From NCBI RefSeq assembly GCF_905475465.1, contig NC_062247.1, forward strand, positions 11,408,001-11,472,000: a DNA stretch of 64,000 nucleotides, in the 5' to 3' direction. Below, piece by piece: positions 40,890 through 52,424 of the stretch. A model generated the notes under the pieces. The model ran no database searches, had not been told where the DNA came from, and worked only from the letters and a program-made list of their open reading frames with translations. Positions within the stretch are counted from its first letter, which is position 1; each line of letters starts with the position of its first letter. The stretch comes from Pieris napi (taxonomy: Eukaryota; Arthropoda; Insecta; Lepidoptera; Pieridae). Made by a program: the position numbers and the translations under genes.

Positions 40890-42335
40890 AAAAATAAAAA
40901 ATTTGAGTCCATGAAAAATTACGATTCCGTCGTATTTGTTTATATATTTGTTTGTTTGCATACCTATCAATGTGAAAAATTAAACTGTCCCTGAGATCTA
41001 ATTATACATATTAATTTAACGAGTGAGTGACGCGACAAACATTTCTCATAGAACAAGGGTGAGTAATGATTCGAGTGGGTTACATAAACATAGTTATAAA
41101 GAAAATTGATTATATATTTATTTAACCAAAAGGGCAGTAAGCCTATTGACACTCATTTACTAGCTTGTCGGCCTATGAGGGAATCTACTCTTTCTTTAAA
41201 CAATTGGAAGTCGTATTTACCAGGAATCGATTTCATAGGTCGCTAGTTTGCAAAAAGAAAGCCATCAACGTGATACTGATGGAATTTTGAGTTAATAAGG
41301 CTCGTACGGTGTTAAAACGAGGCAACATAACTAAAAAATATCGTCACCCATGCGAGCCTGGAGTACTATCTAGTATCGTATAAAACAAATAGAAAATGTA
41401 GTCGGGTGGAAATAATCCGCTGTTTATATTTTGCCAGATTTTAATTGGATTGTGGACGAAATGAAAAATGTTGGCAGCATCAAGGAATTATTAAAAACGG
41501 AATTCGCACTCGGGGAACGAATAAAACTGCAAAACTTCGTATGAAACACTATGAAATAGATATGAAAGGCTTAAATTGGCTGCGCGAGAAATAGTGATTT
41601 TCAAATATATTCAGCGACGTATTTTAGATATAGATTTCCTATGTAATACAATTTTGGGAGTATCGTAAATGTTTTTTTTTTAAATAAGGTTGTATTATCA
41701 AGCACTCACATAGTTTTTACAAGTTTTGACATTATTAATTTCTTATGAGACAAATTCAATTTTCTTATTCTTTTACTATGTCAATCAGTTTGCTTAATTT
41801 TTGTAGTGAAACTTCCAATGCGACTTCCAACAATGTTGCGTTAAACGTTTAACGCTCCGGGGGAGAGGAATAGAAAGAGATAGAGCGAGAGTGAATGCTT
41901 CCTATTTTCATTTCCTTTCTTATGTGAACCAGTTTGCTCAATTTTTTAGGCACAAATAGAAGAGGATTTCTAATAAAATTATCTTGGTCAAATAGAAATA
42001 TACAGGTTTATATCTCTCTTCAATAGGTTACTAAAAATGATAATCAAGTGAATTTTTAACATATAGTTAATTTGTATTTAATATCACGTAAAATAAGCGT
42101 ACGTGACAATCGCAAATCTACGTCTCATGATCCAATCAAGTTGGCTCAGAATTGTATTGACGATGTGTAATGTGCTGTCAGAAGCTGTCTTACGGCTTGT
42201 TTTGTTAACGATTAATGAGATCCTGTCTTCTATAATAGTGAGGGATTATGTTTTGATTGACCTCTTAATTTACAAGTGTCTTTTTGGCTATAATGGCTTA
42301 CGTATAGTGGGCTTTTTTGTATGACTATTTAACAT
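40890..42335. other. No recognisable feature
   Basis: Long AT-rich interval. A weak resemblance to LINE-C (GGAGTACTATCTAGTATCG) occurs at 41358-41378. Nothing else recognised. Confidence 0.4.
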
Positions 42336-42339
42336 AAAC

Positions 42340-42596
42340 ATTACCATCATACATTACATATACGTAACTCTAGCGGTTTTGGCAGCGCACGCCAGAATAG
42401 CTCGCAGATGGTAGATTTTAATCTATTTACTTGATATTTAGGAAAATTCACACATTTTTATAAAGTGTAGCCTATGTGTTGATGTATAAGCTATATTATT
42501 GTAAAGTTACATTAAAATCCATTAAGTAGTTTTTACGTGAAAGAGTAACAAACATCCATCCATACTTACAAACTTTCGCGTTTATAATAGTAGGAT
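42340..42596 (-). mobile_element. Helitron 5' part (CCTACTAATATTAT family)
   Basis: On the minus strand it begins TCCTACTATTATAAACGCG after an A and runs through AGCTATTCTGGCGTGCGCTG, matching 19194-19440. The 3' end is missing. Confidence 0.65.
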
Positions 42597-43040
42597 AAAT
42601 GAAAATTAATTTATGTACTGATAAAGGTTTTGAGATCAATAAACCTTTTTAATTAGAAGTACGAGATCGAATTAATTCTGTCAGGTAATTAAGGCCGAGC
42701 TTTGTATTCGATCAGAAGGAAAAACCGTTTGCAGATCTAATGATACGTCACAATTCATAGATAGCAAATTGTACGAGCTCGTTCGTAATTAATGAAATAG
42801 AATTCTTTATGACATAATGATGGAAATTATGTGACATTATAAGAATTAATTTTAGGCTAAGCTAGAATCATTTACTACTATAGTAGTTAGTTTATTTTAT
42901 GTATTTTTTAATTATGTAATTTTGTTTTTCACAATTAATTTCTTATATTTGTTTCGTGTGTAATTTTTGTTCATTGATTTTGCAATCTTGTCGATTTAGG
43001 GTCACTTGTTAGGACGGGCTTGTGTTTTTTTATAAATAAA

Positions 43041-43587
43041 CTAGCTGACCTGGCAAACGATGTATTGAATGTATATTATTTCTAGGAAACATTTTTTTAG
43101 TTCTGTAGAGGTGTAATTATTGTCTATATAGAAATTTCGTAATTCCATTTGTAATATTGTCTACGTATAGTTATTTCGTAATTCCACTTGCACGTGGATC
43201 AATGAGTCGCCCTAAAACCTCCATGTAAGACAGTGGACAATAAAGACAGTGAAAGCCTTTTTCGGTTTTCATTTGTGTACCTCTAATACTAAAGTTCAAT
43301 AAAAATAACTATCTACTATAATGAAAAATAGGGGTTGATCGTAGAGGGATGAAAATTGAGGGTTGTATGTATTTTTGTATGCAGTATCATAAAAAATAAG
43401 AACTAAAAATTTTGTCCAAAAAATAAAAAATTAGGGGACCACCCTTAACATATGAATGATGAAAAATAGATTTGCTTCAATTCGCAGACCTAACCGATAT
43501 GCAGACAAAATTTCACGAAAATCGGTCGAGCCATTTCGGAGAAGTAGTTACAAACACCGTGACACTAGTATTTTATATATAAGACGA
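43041..43587 (-). mobile_element. Helitron, reversed
   Basis: On the minus strand the 3' end is CGTTTGCCAGGTCAGCTAG followed by T (43040 is A on the plus strand). The 5' part has AAAATACTAGTGTCACGG and ATGGCTCGACCGATTTTCG, shared with 34498-34798. The exact 5' base is uncertain (43584 or 43587). Confidence 0.75.
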
Positions 43588-45055
43588 TAAGGGTAGATAT
43601 CAGATACAAAGTTTTTAACAGCGTAATTTTAAAACATTTTGTGTTACAAAAACACTTCCGTCGTTACAAAATTTGAAAATCGAATTTGAATGAAATCGAG
43701 CTGCTTCTGTATTCCTTTTCAATGTAACGCTAAGCGAACGTTGGAAATTATTCAAACATTGATGAGGCGAGACGTCAAAGATAAGAAGCCTTTAAAGGCA
43801 GAATTTCCACGCTCATCGGTTACTCCCAAGGGGTCTATAACGTGAATTTCAACAAGGGACTCGAGTGATCTTGCTCGTTCGAAGGGTTTTGATATTTCTC
43901 ACGTGTTATTGTAATTGAGTTTGCGACCTGTTGAGCGTTTCATATGAGATAAGGAGCTGAAATTTAATGCCTAATTTAGCAAATAAATGTACTATTTATA
44001 TTTAATTGAAAAGCGTTGAGAAGAACCAGGAGAAACCTGCACGAATGCTTATTACTCTTATAAGGTAATAATCTGGTTCAGTTGGGTAGTTTTAATATAC
44101 ATAGTACATAGAGTCTGTGACTGTTAATAAAGTGTTTATATATACTTATTATGGCCATAAATACTGTGGAATTACAATGGAAAATTAACAACATATTACA
44201 TTTGAATTTGGAATCTGTCACTTTTATATGATTGTTCATTGAGATTTCTCATTATGGCGCTGATACATTGTACGATATACTGGGCTATTAATTGGTTCAA
44301 TGAGATTTCCTCTATTTGTGACAGAAAAAGATCTGGCCACCCACGTAGTGTTCGTACGGAAGCAAAAGATTTTATCTCTAGATGAAGATTACATATATAA
44401 ATATATATAGTTATTTAGTAAAGTGTATTTTGAAAATAAGAATTTTCATTTGATTTATCTCACTACATTACACATGGCCATGAGTCGCTGTAATACCTTT
44501 TCAGAATCCCTATCAAATGCGCCAAAACGTGTAGTACAGGGTCACTTTTCGGTGGAGTAATTTTTGTTCACAGTGGGGTCCGAAGTAAAGAAAAATTTAT
44601 GATTTGAAAAAATTTTATATCGTATCACTTAATATTATCCTGCATATATAAATTATTGTAATTGGTTAAATTTGCGGTTTTTTCTCTTCTCTCCCTATAA
44701 CGCAAACTCTCTATAACTAACAAAAATGCTCGGTCCCTTGAAATGCGGTATATAGAGTTTACACTGTACATGAAAAAGTTGATAAATTTACAACTATTTG
44801 TTGAAATAACTTGTGTTATCCCAACAAAAACGAGTCATAAAAAATGATCGACGAATATAACAAATCCACCCTGAAAACATAATATTTGATGAGAGGGTTC
44901 ATTCGAAACATAAACAAGTCCGATATTTCCCGATTCGATTTCTAAGTGGAACAATCATTCAATGACCAGTAGGATTATTTTGAAATAAAGCTAGTCGTAC
45001 AATTCGCAAATGGTCGCTCGCTGGTATGGATCGTGTACAATTTTCAACGATACAT
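43588..45055. other. Mostly unassigned, with a small transposase-like relic
   Basis: 44319-44382 on the plus strand reads RKRSGHPRSVRTEAKDF, which resembles the helix-turn-helix linker (RKRSGRPRS(V/T)RT) of Tc1/mariner-type transposases. No longer frame remains. The rest is AT-rich. Confidence 0.35.
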
Positions 45056-45079
45056 ACATTTCTGTGTGTGTGTACAAGG

Positions 45080-45190
45080 GTACAATGCCATAAGGCTCGC
45101 GAGTAGGCTGCCGGTCTTTTAATAATCGATTCGCTATTTTCTTATTTAACCCGAAGTTGAATTGGTTCGGTAATACCTAATGGGCAGATG
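45080..45190 (-). mobile_element. LINE-A 3' fragment, diverged
   Basis: Complement of the LINE-A segment: GGCTCGCGAGTAGGCTGCCG, then AAGTTGAATTGGTTCGGTAA, then a CCTAATGGGCAG end. Confidence 0.55.
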
Positions 45191-45212
45191 GTTCAGAATA
45201 AATGCTAAAACT

Positions 45213-45386
45213 GCCTTGCGATTCTGTAACTCACTATTCGAAATCACTGATAAACAATAAACTACAAGCTCCCACCTTATCAGAATGCCAAATCATAAAA
45301 TTACTGCTTCACGACTGATTTGAGAGCGACCGCCGATGCGAAAACCGCTGTGTGAGTTCGAAAAGTGAGTTACAGCATCGCAAGGC
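45213..45386. mobile_element. TIR MITE (TTGCGATTCTG family), copy 2
   Basis: GCCTTGCGATTCTGTAACTC ... GAGTTACAGCATCGCAAGGC, 174 bp. The interior is in the opposite orientation to copies 1 and 3. Confidence 0.8.
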
Positions 45387-45591
45387 TGGGGTAGAAGATG
45401 CAGACAGACTCCACATCTCTACACAACACCAAGGGTTTGAGCCTCCCAGTTTGTCAAAGATGAGAATAGCTCTATGGTCAATTTGGAGGAGTACTGGGTA
45501 GCTAGCGCCCAGAGATGAAAACAATTTTTTTATGACATCACTTACGCGTCAAATTGCGTGCGTTATTTTTTTATTATTATTATTTTTTAAA

Positions 45592-45636
45592 AGACAATTC
45601 ACACCAATTGACCTAGTCCCATGCTTCTTTGTAACA
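45592..45636 (-). mobile_element. SINE-2 3' fragment
   Basis: GACAATTCACACCAATTGAC then CTAGTCCCATGC, the reversed 3' end only. Confidence 0.65.
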
Positions 45637-45691
45637 AGCATATTAGTAACAAGCTTGTAACTATTAGCAGACAGAGAGTCCAGATAAGTAG

Positions 45692-45775
45692 TACCTATTA
45701 GATTACCAAATGAGCATGAAACAGATACAGAAATCTGAGGCCCTGACCTAAAAAGGTTGTAGAACCATTGATTTT
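45692..45775 (+). mobile_element. SINE-1 3' fragment
   Basis: ACCTATTAGATTACCAAATG, GAAACAGATACAGAAATCTG and AAAAGGTTGTAGAACC: the last third of SINE-1. Confidence 0.75.
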
Positions 45776-46107
45776 TTTTAGTTAAATCAATGATTATTTT
45801 GTATTGATTTATGGAAGTTTACTTCATCATACATAATTAAAAACGTATTTAACAAACTATCATTATATTTATATACAAAAAATACATATTATATCAAAAT
45901 ATATAGTATTATTTTGAAAAAGCAAGAAAAAAAATACCAGCAACACAGCGGATTATGTAAGAGATACGGAATATATCCAGCTTCGGATAAGAACTGTTTA
46001 ATCCGTTATAATCGCGACGAATTCGAATGAGTGGTGTCTGAACTCCTGGGTTGGTTTTTGCAGACGGATTTTAGAAAATTCTTCAGATTTTTATAAGTAT
46101 ACACTAA

Positions 46108-46341
46108 GGGTCTGTTACACAATGTATGGATAAAGTACCAAATAGCTATGCAACACATAAATTATTTGGAAGATAAATTGGCTATTTGACATTCATCGGA
46201 CTCATAACTTACGATGGACTTTATGTGACGAATAGCGCTATCTGACAATCGTGAAACGCAACAATAGTGTTTATCATACCAATAAGTAATATATAGCTAA
46301 TTTGGAACTTATGTAGAACTTATCCGTACATTGTGTATCCC
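46108..46341. mobile_element. PIF/Harbinger-type MITE, copy 2
   Basis: Left end GGGTCTGTTACACAATGTA after TAA; right end TACATTGTGTATCCC before TAA, with the terminal repeat partly eroded. The interior closely matches 5337-5575. Confidence 0.8.
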
Positions 46342-46870
46342 TAAGTATATTCCTTGAAAATTATGGTTTAATAAATAACAAATGTTACTAGTATTGTGCG
46401 ACTCTCTTTTAGTAGCCAACGAGAGACGCACGAGCGCGTGATAAATTGGTACGGTTTTAGCTCCTTGACGTTTTTTGAAAACCCTATTCCCCATAATGGA
46501 TAGTCTTGGCCGAAGTAATTCGCCGAACTTCACCGATGAATGCCTTTAAATGGTTTTCAATTTAACTTTCACATCCAATCAGAACTTTGATAAGTTAATT
46601 TTGAGTCGTAAATGTGTTAATTTCGAATTCGACACCTATGTAAGAAGTCGAGTTCAAAACTTTAGAATTATAAACATATTGTGAGGTGAAGTTTTAGTGA
46701 AAACATAGTGAATTAACCTAACCTAAAACAAAATAAAGACATTTATTTGAACATCCCAATGGGGTGCCATCTTGTTGACACATTTTCACGTCTGTTTCAT
46801 TTATGATTTTATGATGCTATGTGAGGGGTACCGGGTTCGATTCCCGGTTCGAGGGCAAGTTTTAATTTAA

Positions 46871-48169
46871 CCCTAGAAAGATAACGTTATTTTTTTGTAC
46901 TGAAAAGATAAACATGCGCCTGAGAGGCGCACTATTTTAATAGCAGATTTTTTTAATGAATGTCAATTATTTTTATTTCATTCACTACTGTAAATTGTTG
47001 AATTATTAATAAGTAAATAAAATACATAAGTATTATCATAAATTTTTATTGAAAATATGAAAATTTGTAGGTATTTATAAACCCTTAACAAAAATTAGAA
47101 GTCTTCTGTACTTAGGTAGAAATTTTTAAAAATAGGTAATTTTTATAGTGTTTTTTCTTATTAATTAATTAATTATTATATAATCAGTCTCAATTTTAAA
47201 AAAATACTGGAAAAATCAACGGCTAAAGACAATTGTTGCAACCATCTTTTTTATGTTCTCCGCACACTGTCTTTTTACATATTGTGCAACTCATCTTGGA
47301 CATTCTCTTCTTTTTTTTGTATATAAGCTACAGTACCGTCGAATTCTAGCTGGAGGTTCCTCATCAGCTTCTTCAGACATCTCTCGGTTAGTTTGTGGGA
47401 GGATATTCTCAATACTTTCTCTTGCATAATCTCGTCAGTTGTAAATATCTCAAAGCATGTAAGTGGTTCAAAAATATTTCGAGACATGCGACTAGGCCCT
47501 CTATTGGAATGAACTATATTGATCGCAGACGTTCTTCTGTTATTTTGTCCTTTAGCAGTAGCCCAAACATGCCTATTCTTGCCCCTGATCACATCATTAG
47601 GCGGCGTTGGTCATGTCCAGTATTTTCAGAGACATTCTGCGATGAAGGATCATTCGAATGTTCATAAATCATAGCTTCATCTACGTACTCATCATCAGTA
47701 TCGCTTTGCACATTGTCTTCACTTACATGGTCCTCGATCTCACTGTCACTGCCGACATCTGCGCCTTCATCTTCTTCATTCAATAAAGAAACAATTTCTC
47801 TTTCATCCAACACTCTTCTGCTCGCCATGATGCTAAAACGCTCCTTCAAACAATTAATTACAATAAGTATTCACCAATAAAAAAAACCTACCTTTAAACT
47901 TACCGTACATTGGTAAAAAATTATAAAAACAAAATCACTATGAAAGTGGCGAAAGTTACACAAAAGATAAACATGCGCCTCCCGAGCGCAACGCATCGCT
48001 CTAACAGCAAAACTGTGGTACTTACCGAACAGAAGCAGTAGTCTCTCGGAAGTGATGACCAAGGATTGAATTGGCCCGGAAACACAAACTTGTATGCGCG
48101 TCGGTAACAAAATGGCAGCGAAATATATATTTCGCGGGCGCCTCTGAGGCGCACGTTATCTTTCTAGGG
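46871..48169 (-). mobile_element. piggyBac-like element, copy 2
   Basis: 1299 bp between TTAA sites (46867-46870, 48170-48173), reversed relative to copy 1. Ends CCCTAGAAAGATAACGT. Carries the same internal deletion, frameshifts and subterminal palindromes (GCGCCTCTGAGGCGC at about 48138-48152). Only scattered substitutions separate it from copy 1. Confidence 0.93.
47219..47828 (-). pseudogene. piggyBac-type transposase remnant, copy 2
   Basis: Mirror of 37369-37978. From the ATG near 47828 on the minus strand: MASRRVLDEREIVSLLNEED, the acidic region, a break at LMM, then VIRGKNRHVWATA and RGPSRMSRNIFEPL, then the cysteine-rich end. Differences from copy 1 include SSQNVSENT for SSKNGSENT and INIVHS for INILHS. 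Because both copies have the same breaks, the damage preceded their last transposition, which must have used an enzyme encoded elsewhere. Confidence 0.85.
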
Positions 48170-48363
48170 TTAATTTAAAATTTGTTCTCGGCCTTTGGGA
48201 GGCCTGTGTGGTACCGGGCGAGTGCTTAAACCGTACATGGAGGACACGGTCGAATTTTTAAAGACAAGCACGAAGTATAAAAAATCCTATACTTGACGCT
48301 GGCTAATGCACAAATCGTGCCAGAGCCATTAAAAAAAAACGTGGGGTTACGATCGAGATGTTT

Positions 48364-48691
48364 ACGTGATAACGTCTTATTGGTGATATAAGTTTTTGGG
48401 AAGTAAGGAATTAATGAAGATAACAATTTTTTCAAATTTTAAATTACATCTATCGTTTTATTCACACTTTTGATGATAAATTTCGGGTGTAAAATGACAA
48501 GTTTACTTATTCGACTATGATATACATTTTTCTTCATACATTCACGGAATGACTGGCAGCTCTCGAGATGAGACGGGAGATCGGTCCGTCTCTCTCTCGT
48601 TATACCTGCGATCGCGCTCGTGAGGTTTTGGTGTGACACAAGTTTCTGAACATGTCACCCGACTAAAACGATTTTAAAGACGTTATCACGT
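48364..48691. repeat. Inverted repeat ACGTGATAACGTCT, possible MITE
   Basis: ACGTGATAACGTCT at 48364-48377 and its exact complement at 48678-48691 enclose about 300 bp with a GC-rich patch (48565-48640). No duplication is obvious. It could be a MITE; no second copy is seen. Confidence 0.45.
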
Positions 48692-48784
48692 CAAAAAATT
48701 ATGATAGTAATAATAACAATTTATTTCAGATATGACATTTAAATACAGTCATATTCATATCATCTCATTTGTTTTAGATATATG

Positions 48785-48975
48785 TAGGCCCTTTTTTTGC
48801 TAAGGCCTCCTCAGAATCCTGCTATTTTTCTCTGCATTGCTATCCTCTGCTACGTACCTGCTGTTTCCTTTATATAGTTTATCCTCTCTAAATTGTCTTC
48901 TATTTTTGCGTTTATTGTACCTTGGGCCCCAGTTTAATTCTTGTCACTTTTCTGTTCCTCTCGCCATGTGCTTAC
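48785..48975 (-). mobile_element. RTE-like LINE 3' relic
   Basis: On the minus strand, TWREEQKS-like and ETAGT*QRIAMQRKI-like pieces parallel the 6745-7080 fragment, with stops. Confidence 0.45.
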
Positions 48976-49186
48976 ATATGCCTTACTATACTTAAGACTT
49001 TTTAAACGTAAAACAATTGACGTTTCATCGTTTCATCGTCAATGTCAAAAACCTTACGCCTATTTTAACTGGGAAGGCACAGACACAAGAGACAACCAGA
49101 AGGAGTCATTTGTTATATTAAAAACAAATGCAGTTTTAAACTAAAATAACATTTTAGATTATACCGTGGTCTAATACTGAAAACCT

Positions 49187-49357
49187 GCCTTGCGATTCTG
49201 TAACTCACTTTTCGAACTCACACAGCGGTTTTCACGCTCAAATCAGTCGTAAAGCAGTCATTTTACGATATGGCATTCTGTTAAGGAGGGAGCTTGTAGT
49301 TTATTGTTTATCAGAATGCCAAATCGACTGCTTTAGTGTGTTACAGAATCGCAAGGC
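49187..49357. mobile_element. TIR MITE (TTGCGATTCTG family), copy 3
   Basis: GCCTTGCGATTCTGTAACTC ... TTACAGAATCGCAAGGC, 171 bp. Shares the TTGTAGTTTATTGTTTATC core with copy 1. Confidence 0.85.
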
Positions 49358-49923
49358 AGTACATTTATTTTTCACTTTTTGTATCAAACACACACACACA
49401 TCCGTGAAAGCTTGAAACTTCCTAAATGAATCATCATTAAACGAATCTTTACTCACCCTCCATATGCCCATAAAGCCTCTCATTTTCAAGTCTTACCTCT
49501 CAGCGAAGATTAAAAACATAAAGTAGAATTCCAAGACGTTAACCACTCTTATCGAGGCACGCGATAGGACGATTAAAATTCTAAATTATATTTTTATAAT
49601 TGGCTACTAAACATTTTAAAGTTCAAAGTCTTTTTATCAAGTTACGATTTTACTAGTTAGTGTGGTTCGCGTGCGCCGTCGGCTTATTTATGATTTCCTG
49701 TTTTAGTTATATATTCGTTTAACTGACATGAAAACGTATTCATGTATTTTGACGGCAAAATAAAAATATGAGAGCAGAATGGAAATAATAGAGTTTTCGG
49801 GATCTAGATAGTGGAATTTGTAAGAAAGCATACAAAATAATGGGGTTTGTGCTTCGCAAGGGTAACAACGTTTACAAACATTAAATCCATCTCATGTACA
49901 ACGCAATTGTTAGAAGTATCTTA
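49358..49923. other. No recognisable feature
   Basis: AT-rich with a short (CA)n near 49390. No coding or TE assignment. Confidence 0.4.
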
Positions 49924-50725
49924 CTGTCGCCGCACACGGGCCACATGCCACAGCCACAAACGCGGCCACGAGAAGCTAGAAGCGGCTACAAAGGTAGCTG
50001 AAGCGCGCGACAGCTACTTGTGGCCGGTGGTCGACACTTGCGGTCGGTGGCTGCTACTTTTTTAACCCTTGCCTGCAGTATCATAATGGACTCTGACGAA
50101 GGTTTAATTGCGCTACTTTTGATAAAAATACGTCGTCGTAGAAGACGAAACCGTAGTTATTGGATACACATATTAAATATCCCCTCACCACAACAGGTCG
50201 GTAATCGATAACCATTGAACTGTACATGATGAAGCATTTGGCCTCAGTGAAAATATGATGAGGCCATATTCTGGAAAATATTTGGAAAATTAAAAATAAA
50301 ACTATCACTTTTTGAATCCCAAATCGCAGGACGGGATTGTTTCTCTGATATAAATAATTCTATATTCATATTTAGATACTGACGGCCAACCTCCAGTAAT
50401 GGAGAGGCACTAAAAGAAGAGAAGATATTCATATTTATCTACCTATATGAAACACAGACTACGTGCGTGCGTTACCGTCGACTTCAGGTTAACTGAGGTA
50501 AGGGAGAGAGGGGCGCGGAATCGCGCGAGTTGCGTGTGGCAGCTTTTTGTGTCGGCGTTTAGTGGCCGGTGCGAGCCACAAGAAGCGAGCTGCGACGATT
50601 TGTAGCGTGTGGCCGCCACCGGCGCCACCGTGTGCGGCGAGTCCATATAAAATGTATGAAAACTACAGGAAATATGCCAGTGGCGGCGTTTTGTGGTTGT
50701 GGCCGGTGGCCCATGTGCGGGGACC
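49924..50725. mobile_element. PIF/Harbinger-like element, 802 bp, GC-rich ends
   Basis: Flanked by TTA at 49921-49923 and 50726-50728. The ends CTGTCGCCGCACACGGGCC and GGCCCATGTGCGGGGACCC are imperfect inverted repeats. Subterminal regions are densely packed with GTGGCCG/CGGCCAC motifs in both orientations (50010-50055, 50555-50700). The centre holds a transposase N-terminal relic. It stands out strongly from the AT-rich surroundings. Confidence 0.75.
50083..50360 (+). pseudogene. Harbinger-type transposase N-terminal relic
   Basis: From the ATG at 50086: MDSDEGLIALLLIKIRRRRR, then RNRSYWIHILNIP, then a stop. LL(L)...RRRRR...YW(V/I)HP is the typical opening of PIF/Harbinger transposases. After stops, KNKTITF and SQIAGRD further down resemble the next conserved stretch. 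No DDE domain is left. It sits between matching TIRs, which supports the assignment. Confidence 0.6.
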
Positions 50726-50954
50726 CTTAGAGTGTAACTCGTATATTTGGGCTCTGCATGAAAATAAGTACTATCTTACCTTGGAGCATGTACGTAGCCC
50801 TATTCCATGGAATCTGCATTTCCCAATTTATAAGAATTACACGTACCTCACGTTGCATTGTAGTCCAGTCAGTCAAGACAATTAATTCATTATAATTCCA
50901 AAAGTTTTCAAATTTTGATGTAAGGTCGGGAGTGGTATTAAAACAAACTATAAA

Positions 50955-51382
50955 ATTTTGCAACCTGCTCTGCGGTCCGGAACATTGTTAAAAATAAGTT
51001 TTGGTCGTGAAAAAAATTCCAAAAGTTCTGCAAACTTGGGGAAGTTTTCGATATAATATTTCATATCACGTATAAAATTTGCAACCAACCTAAGTGTACG
51101 GAACATTTTTTGTTATTAAAAATTAATGTTTTTCTTTATTAAACTGAAGGAAAACGTTCCAAAAGTTCTGCAAATTTGACAGATATATCGAAAATAAAAT
51201 AAATAACAAAAAATGTTCCGTACACTTAGGTTGGTTGCAAATTTTATACGTGATATGAAATATTATATCGAAAACTTCCCCAAGTTTGCAGAACTTTTGG
51301 AATTTTTTTCACGACCATACAGCAAAAATTAATTTAATTGCAATTTTAACAATGTTCCGGACTGCGGACAAGGTTGCAAAAT
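50955..51382. mobile_element. Foldback element, 428 bp
   Basis: ATTTTGCAACC at the left and GGTTGCAAAAT at the right. Arms of about 150 bp share GTCCGGAACATTGTTA, TCCAAAAGTTCTGCAAACTT and AAATTTGCAACCAACC with their complements. The motif TTCCAAAAGTTCTGCAAA is repeated again in the centre. Non-coding. Confidence 0.8.
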
Positions 51383-51469
51383 GAGATTTATTGTCGTCCC
51401 AATGTACATTTTCGATTTCGAATGTCTATAATGACTGGTCTATTGTGTCACATCGTCATTTTTTGATAT

Positions 51470-52152
51470 TTTTAATAGCTACTTTCATAGCGTTATGTCG
51501 TACGGCATTTTACTGTGGGGTGCTGCTGCAGAGGTTCAATCCATATTTGTGCTGCAGAAGCGGGCTGTTCGGGGTATTTGTTGTGTTTCTCCGAGGGAGT
51601 CGGTACGGAATAAGTTTAAGGAATTAAATATTATGACACTATCTGGTCAATATATTCTTGAAGCCTTGTTGTATGTCCAAAAAAATATAAACGATTTTAA
51701 AACAAATAGTGACTTTCACCAGTATAATACGCGAAATAGAACTAATTTGAGTGTACGACCAACCAGGCTCCAAAAGATAAACCACTCCTTATATGGAAAT
51801 TGTATTCGTTTTTACAACAAACTCCCAAGCGAAATTAGAGAATTATCACTAAATAAAGTCAAAGCCCTCGTTAAACGAAAATTAATCAACAAAGCTTTTT
51901 ATAAATTTGAGGACTACTTAAATGATCCTAATCCTTGGGATTGAATTGCTCCAGTTCAAACAATTTGTAAGACAATACTTGGCGATTAAAAAGAGTGGCG
52001 GAAAGTTTCTTGCCAGTTCCTCTTACCCGCTCTACGCCCTTGACTTGCGAACTGGTAGTAAATGTAAATTTACGATTAATTTAACTTGACGATTCAAAAG
52101 TGTACTTGGTTACCCACTTGAATAAAGATATTTTGAGTTTGAGTTTGAGTTT
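51470..52152 (+). mobile_element. LINE-B, RT C-terminus and complete 3' end
   Basis: The longest LINE-B piece in the window. A 150-codon frame ends at 51944, followed by an untranslated region with TGGCGGAAAGTTTCTTGCC and TTGCGAACTGGTAGTAAATG and a tail of three TTTGAG units at 52133-52150. The tail hexamer differs from the TTTGAC of the other LINE-B ends. Confidence 0.8.
51495..51944 (+). pseudogene. LINE reverse transcriptase C-terminal region (LINE-B)
   Basis: Translates to MSYGILLWGAAAEVQSIFVL, then QKRAVRGICCVSPRESVRNK, YNTRNRTNLSVRPTRLQK, and SLYGNCIRFYNKLPSEIREL before KALVKRKLINKAFYKFEDYL. This is the thumb/connector part that follows the RT palm in CR1/Jockey-group LINEs: SYG..LWG, LQK(R/K)A(V/I)R, (Y/F)N.LP..I. 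The frame is open for 149 residues to its natural stop, although everything upstream is gone. A 5'-truncated insertion cannot encode an active protein. Confidence 0.8.
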
Positions 52153-52424
52153 AACATCGGATTTTTTTGCCGTATATTTTATTGTAATTTTTTTTAATTA
52201 AATTAGTTAAAACATTTGGTTTTTTTAAACCTTGTTGCCTTCAAAATTAGCGCATACAGAATTAGTTTACACGATTTACCCAACATTATTTGTCTTAGAG
52301 ATGGTGGGCGGTGATAGACCACTTCAATTGGCTATTGATTTTTGGTCCCTATAAACATCGCGTCTCTTTGAAAGTAGTGACAAAGTGTTTAATATCATCT
52401 AGGGCAATTTTGTTAAAAATTAGT

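Larger units (their letters stand above)
46815..48332 (+). mobile_element. SINE-3, split by a piggyBac insertion
   Basis: The left piece (46815-46870) has the B box GGGTTCGATTCCCGG and CGAGGGCAAG. The right piece (48170-48332) continues TTGTTCTCGGCCTTTGGGAG, GTGCTTAAACCGTACAT and TGCACAAATCGTGCCAGAGC. Joined across the TTAA site they follow the order of the uninterrupted copy at 56527-56758. Confidence 0.85.

Noticed and set aside
44690..44780. Pogo-type MITE end (CTCTCTATAAC ... GTTTACACTGTA)
   Set aside because: Only one end resembles such elements. I could not find the matching terminal repeat or a TA duplication.
46820..46860. tRNA-like B box GGGTTCGATTCCCGG
   Set aside because: It belongs to SINE-3, as shown by the uninterrupted copy at 56527-56758.
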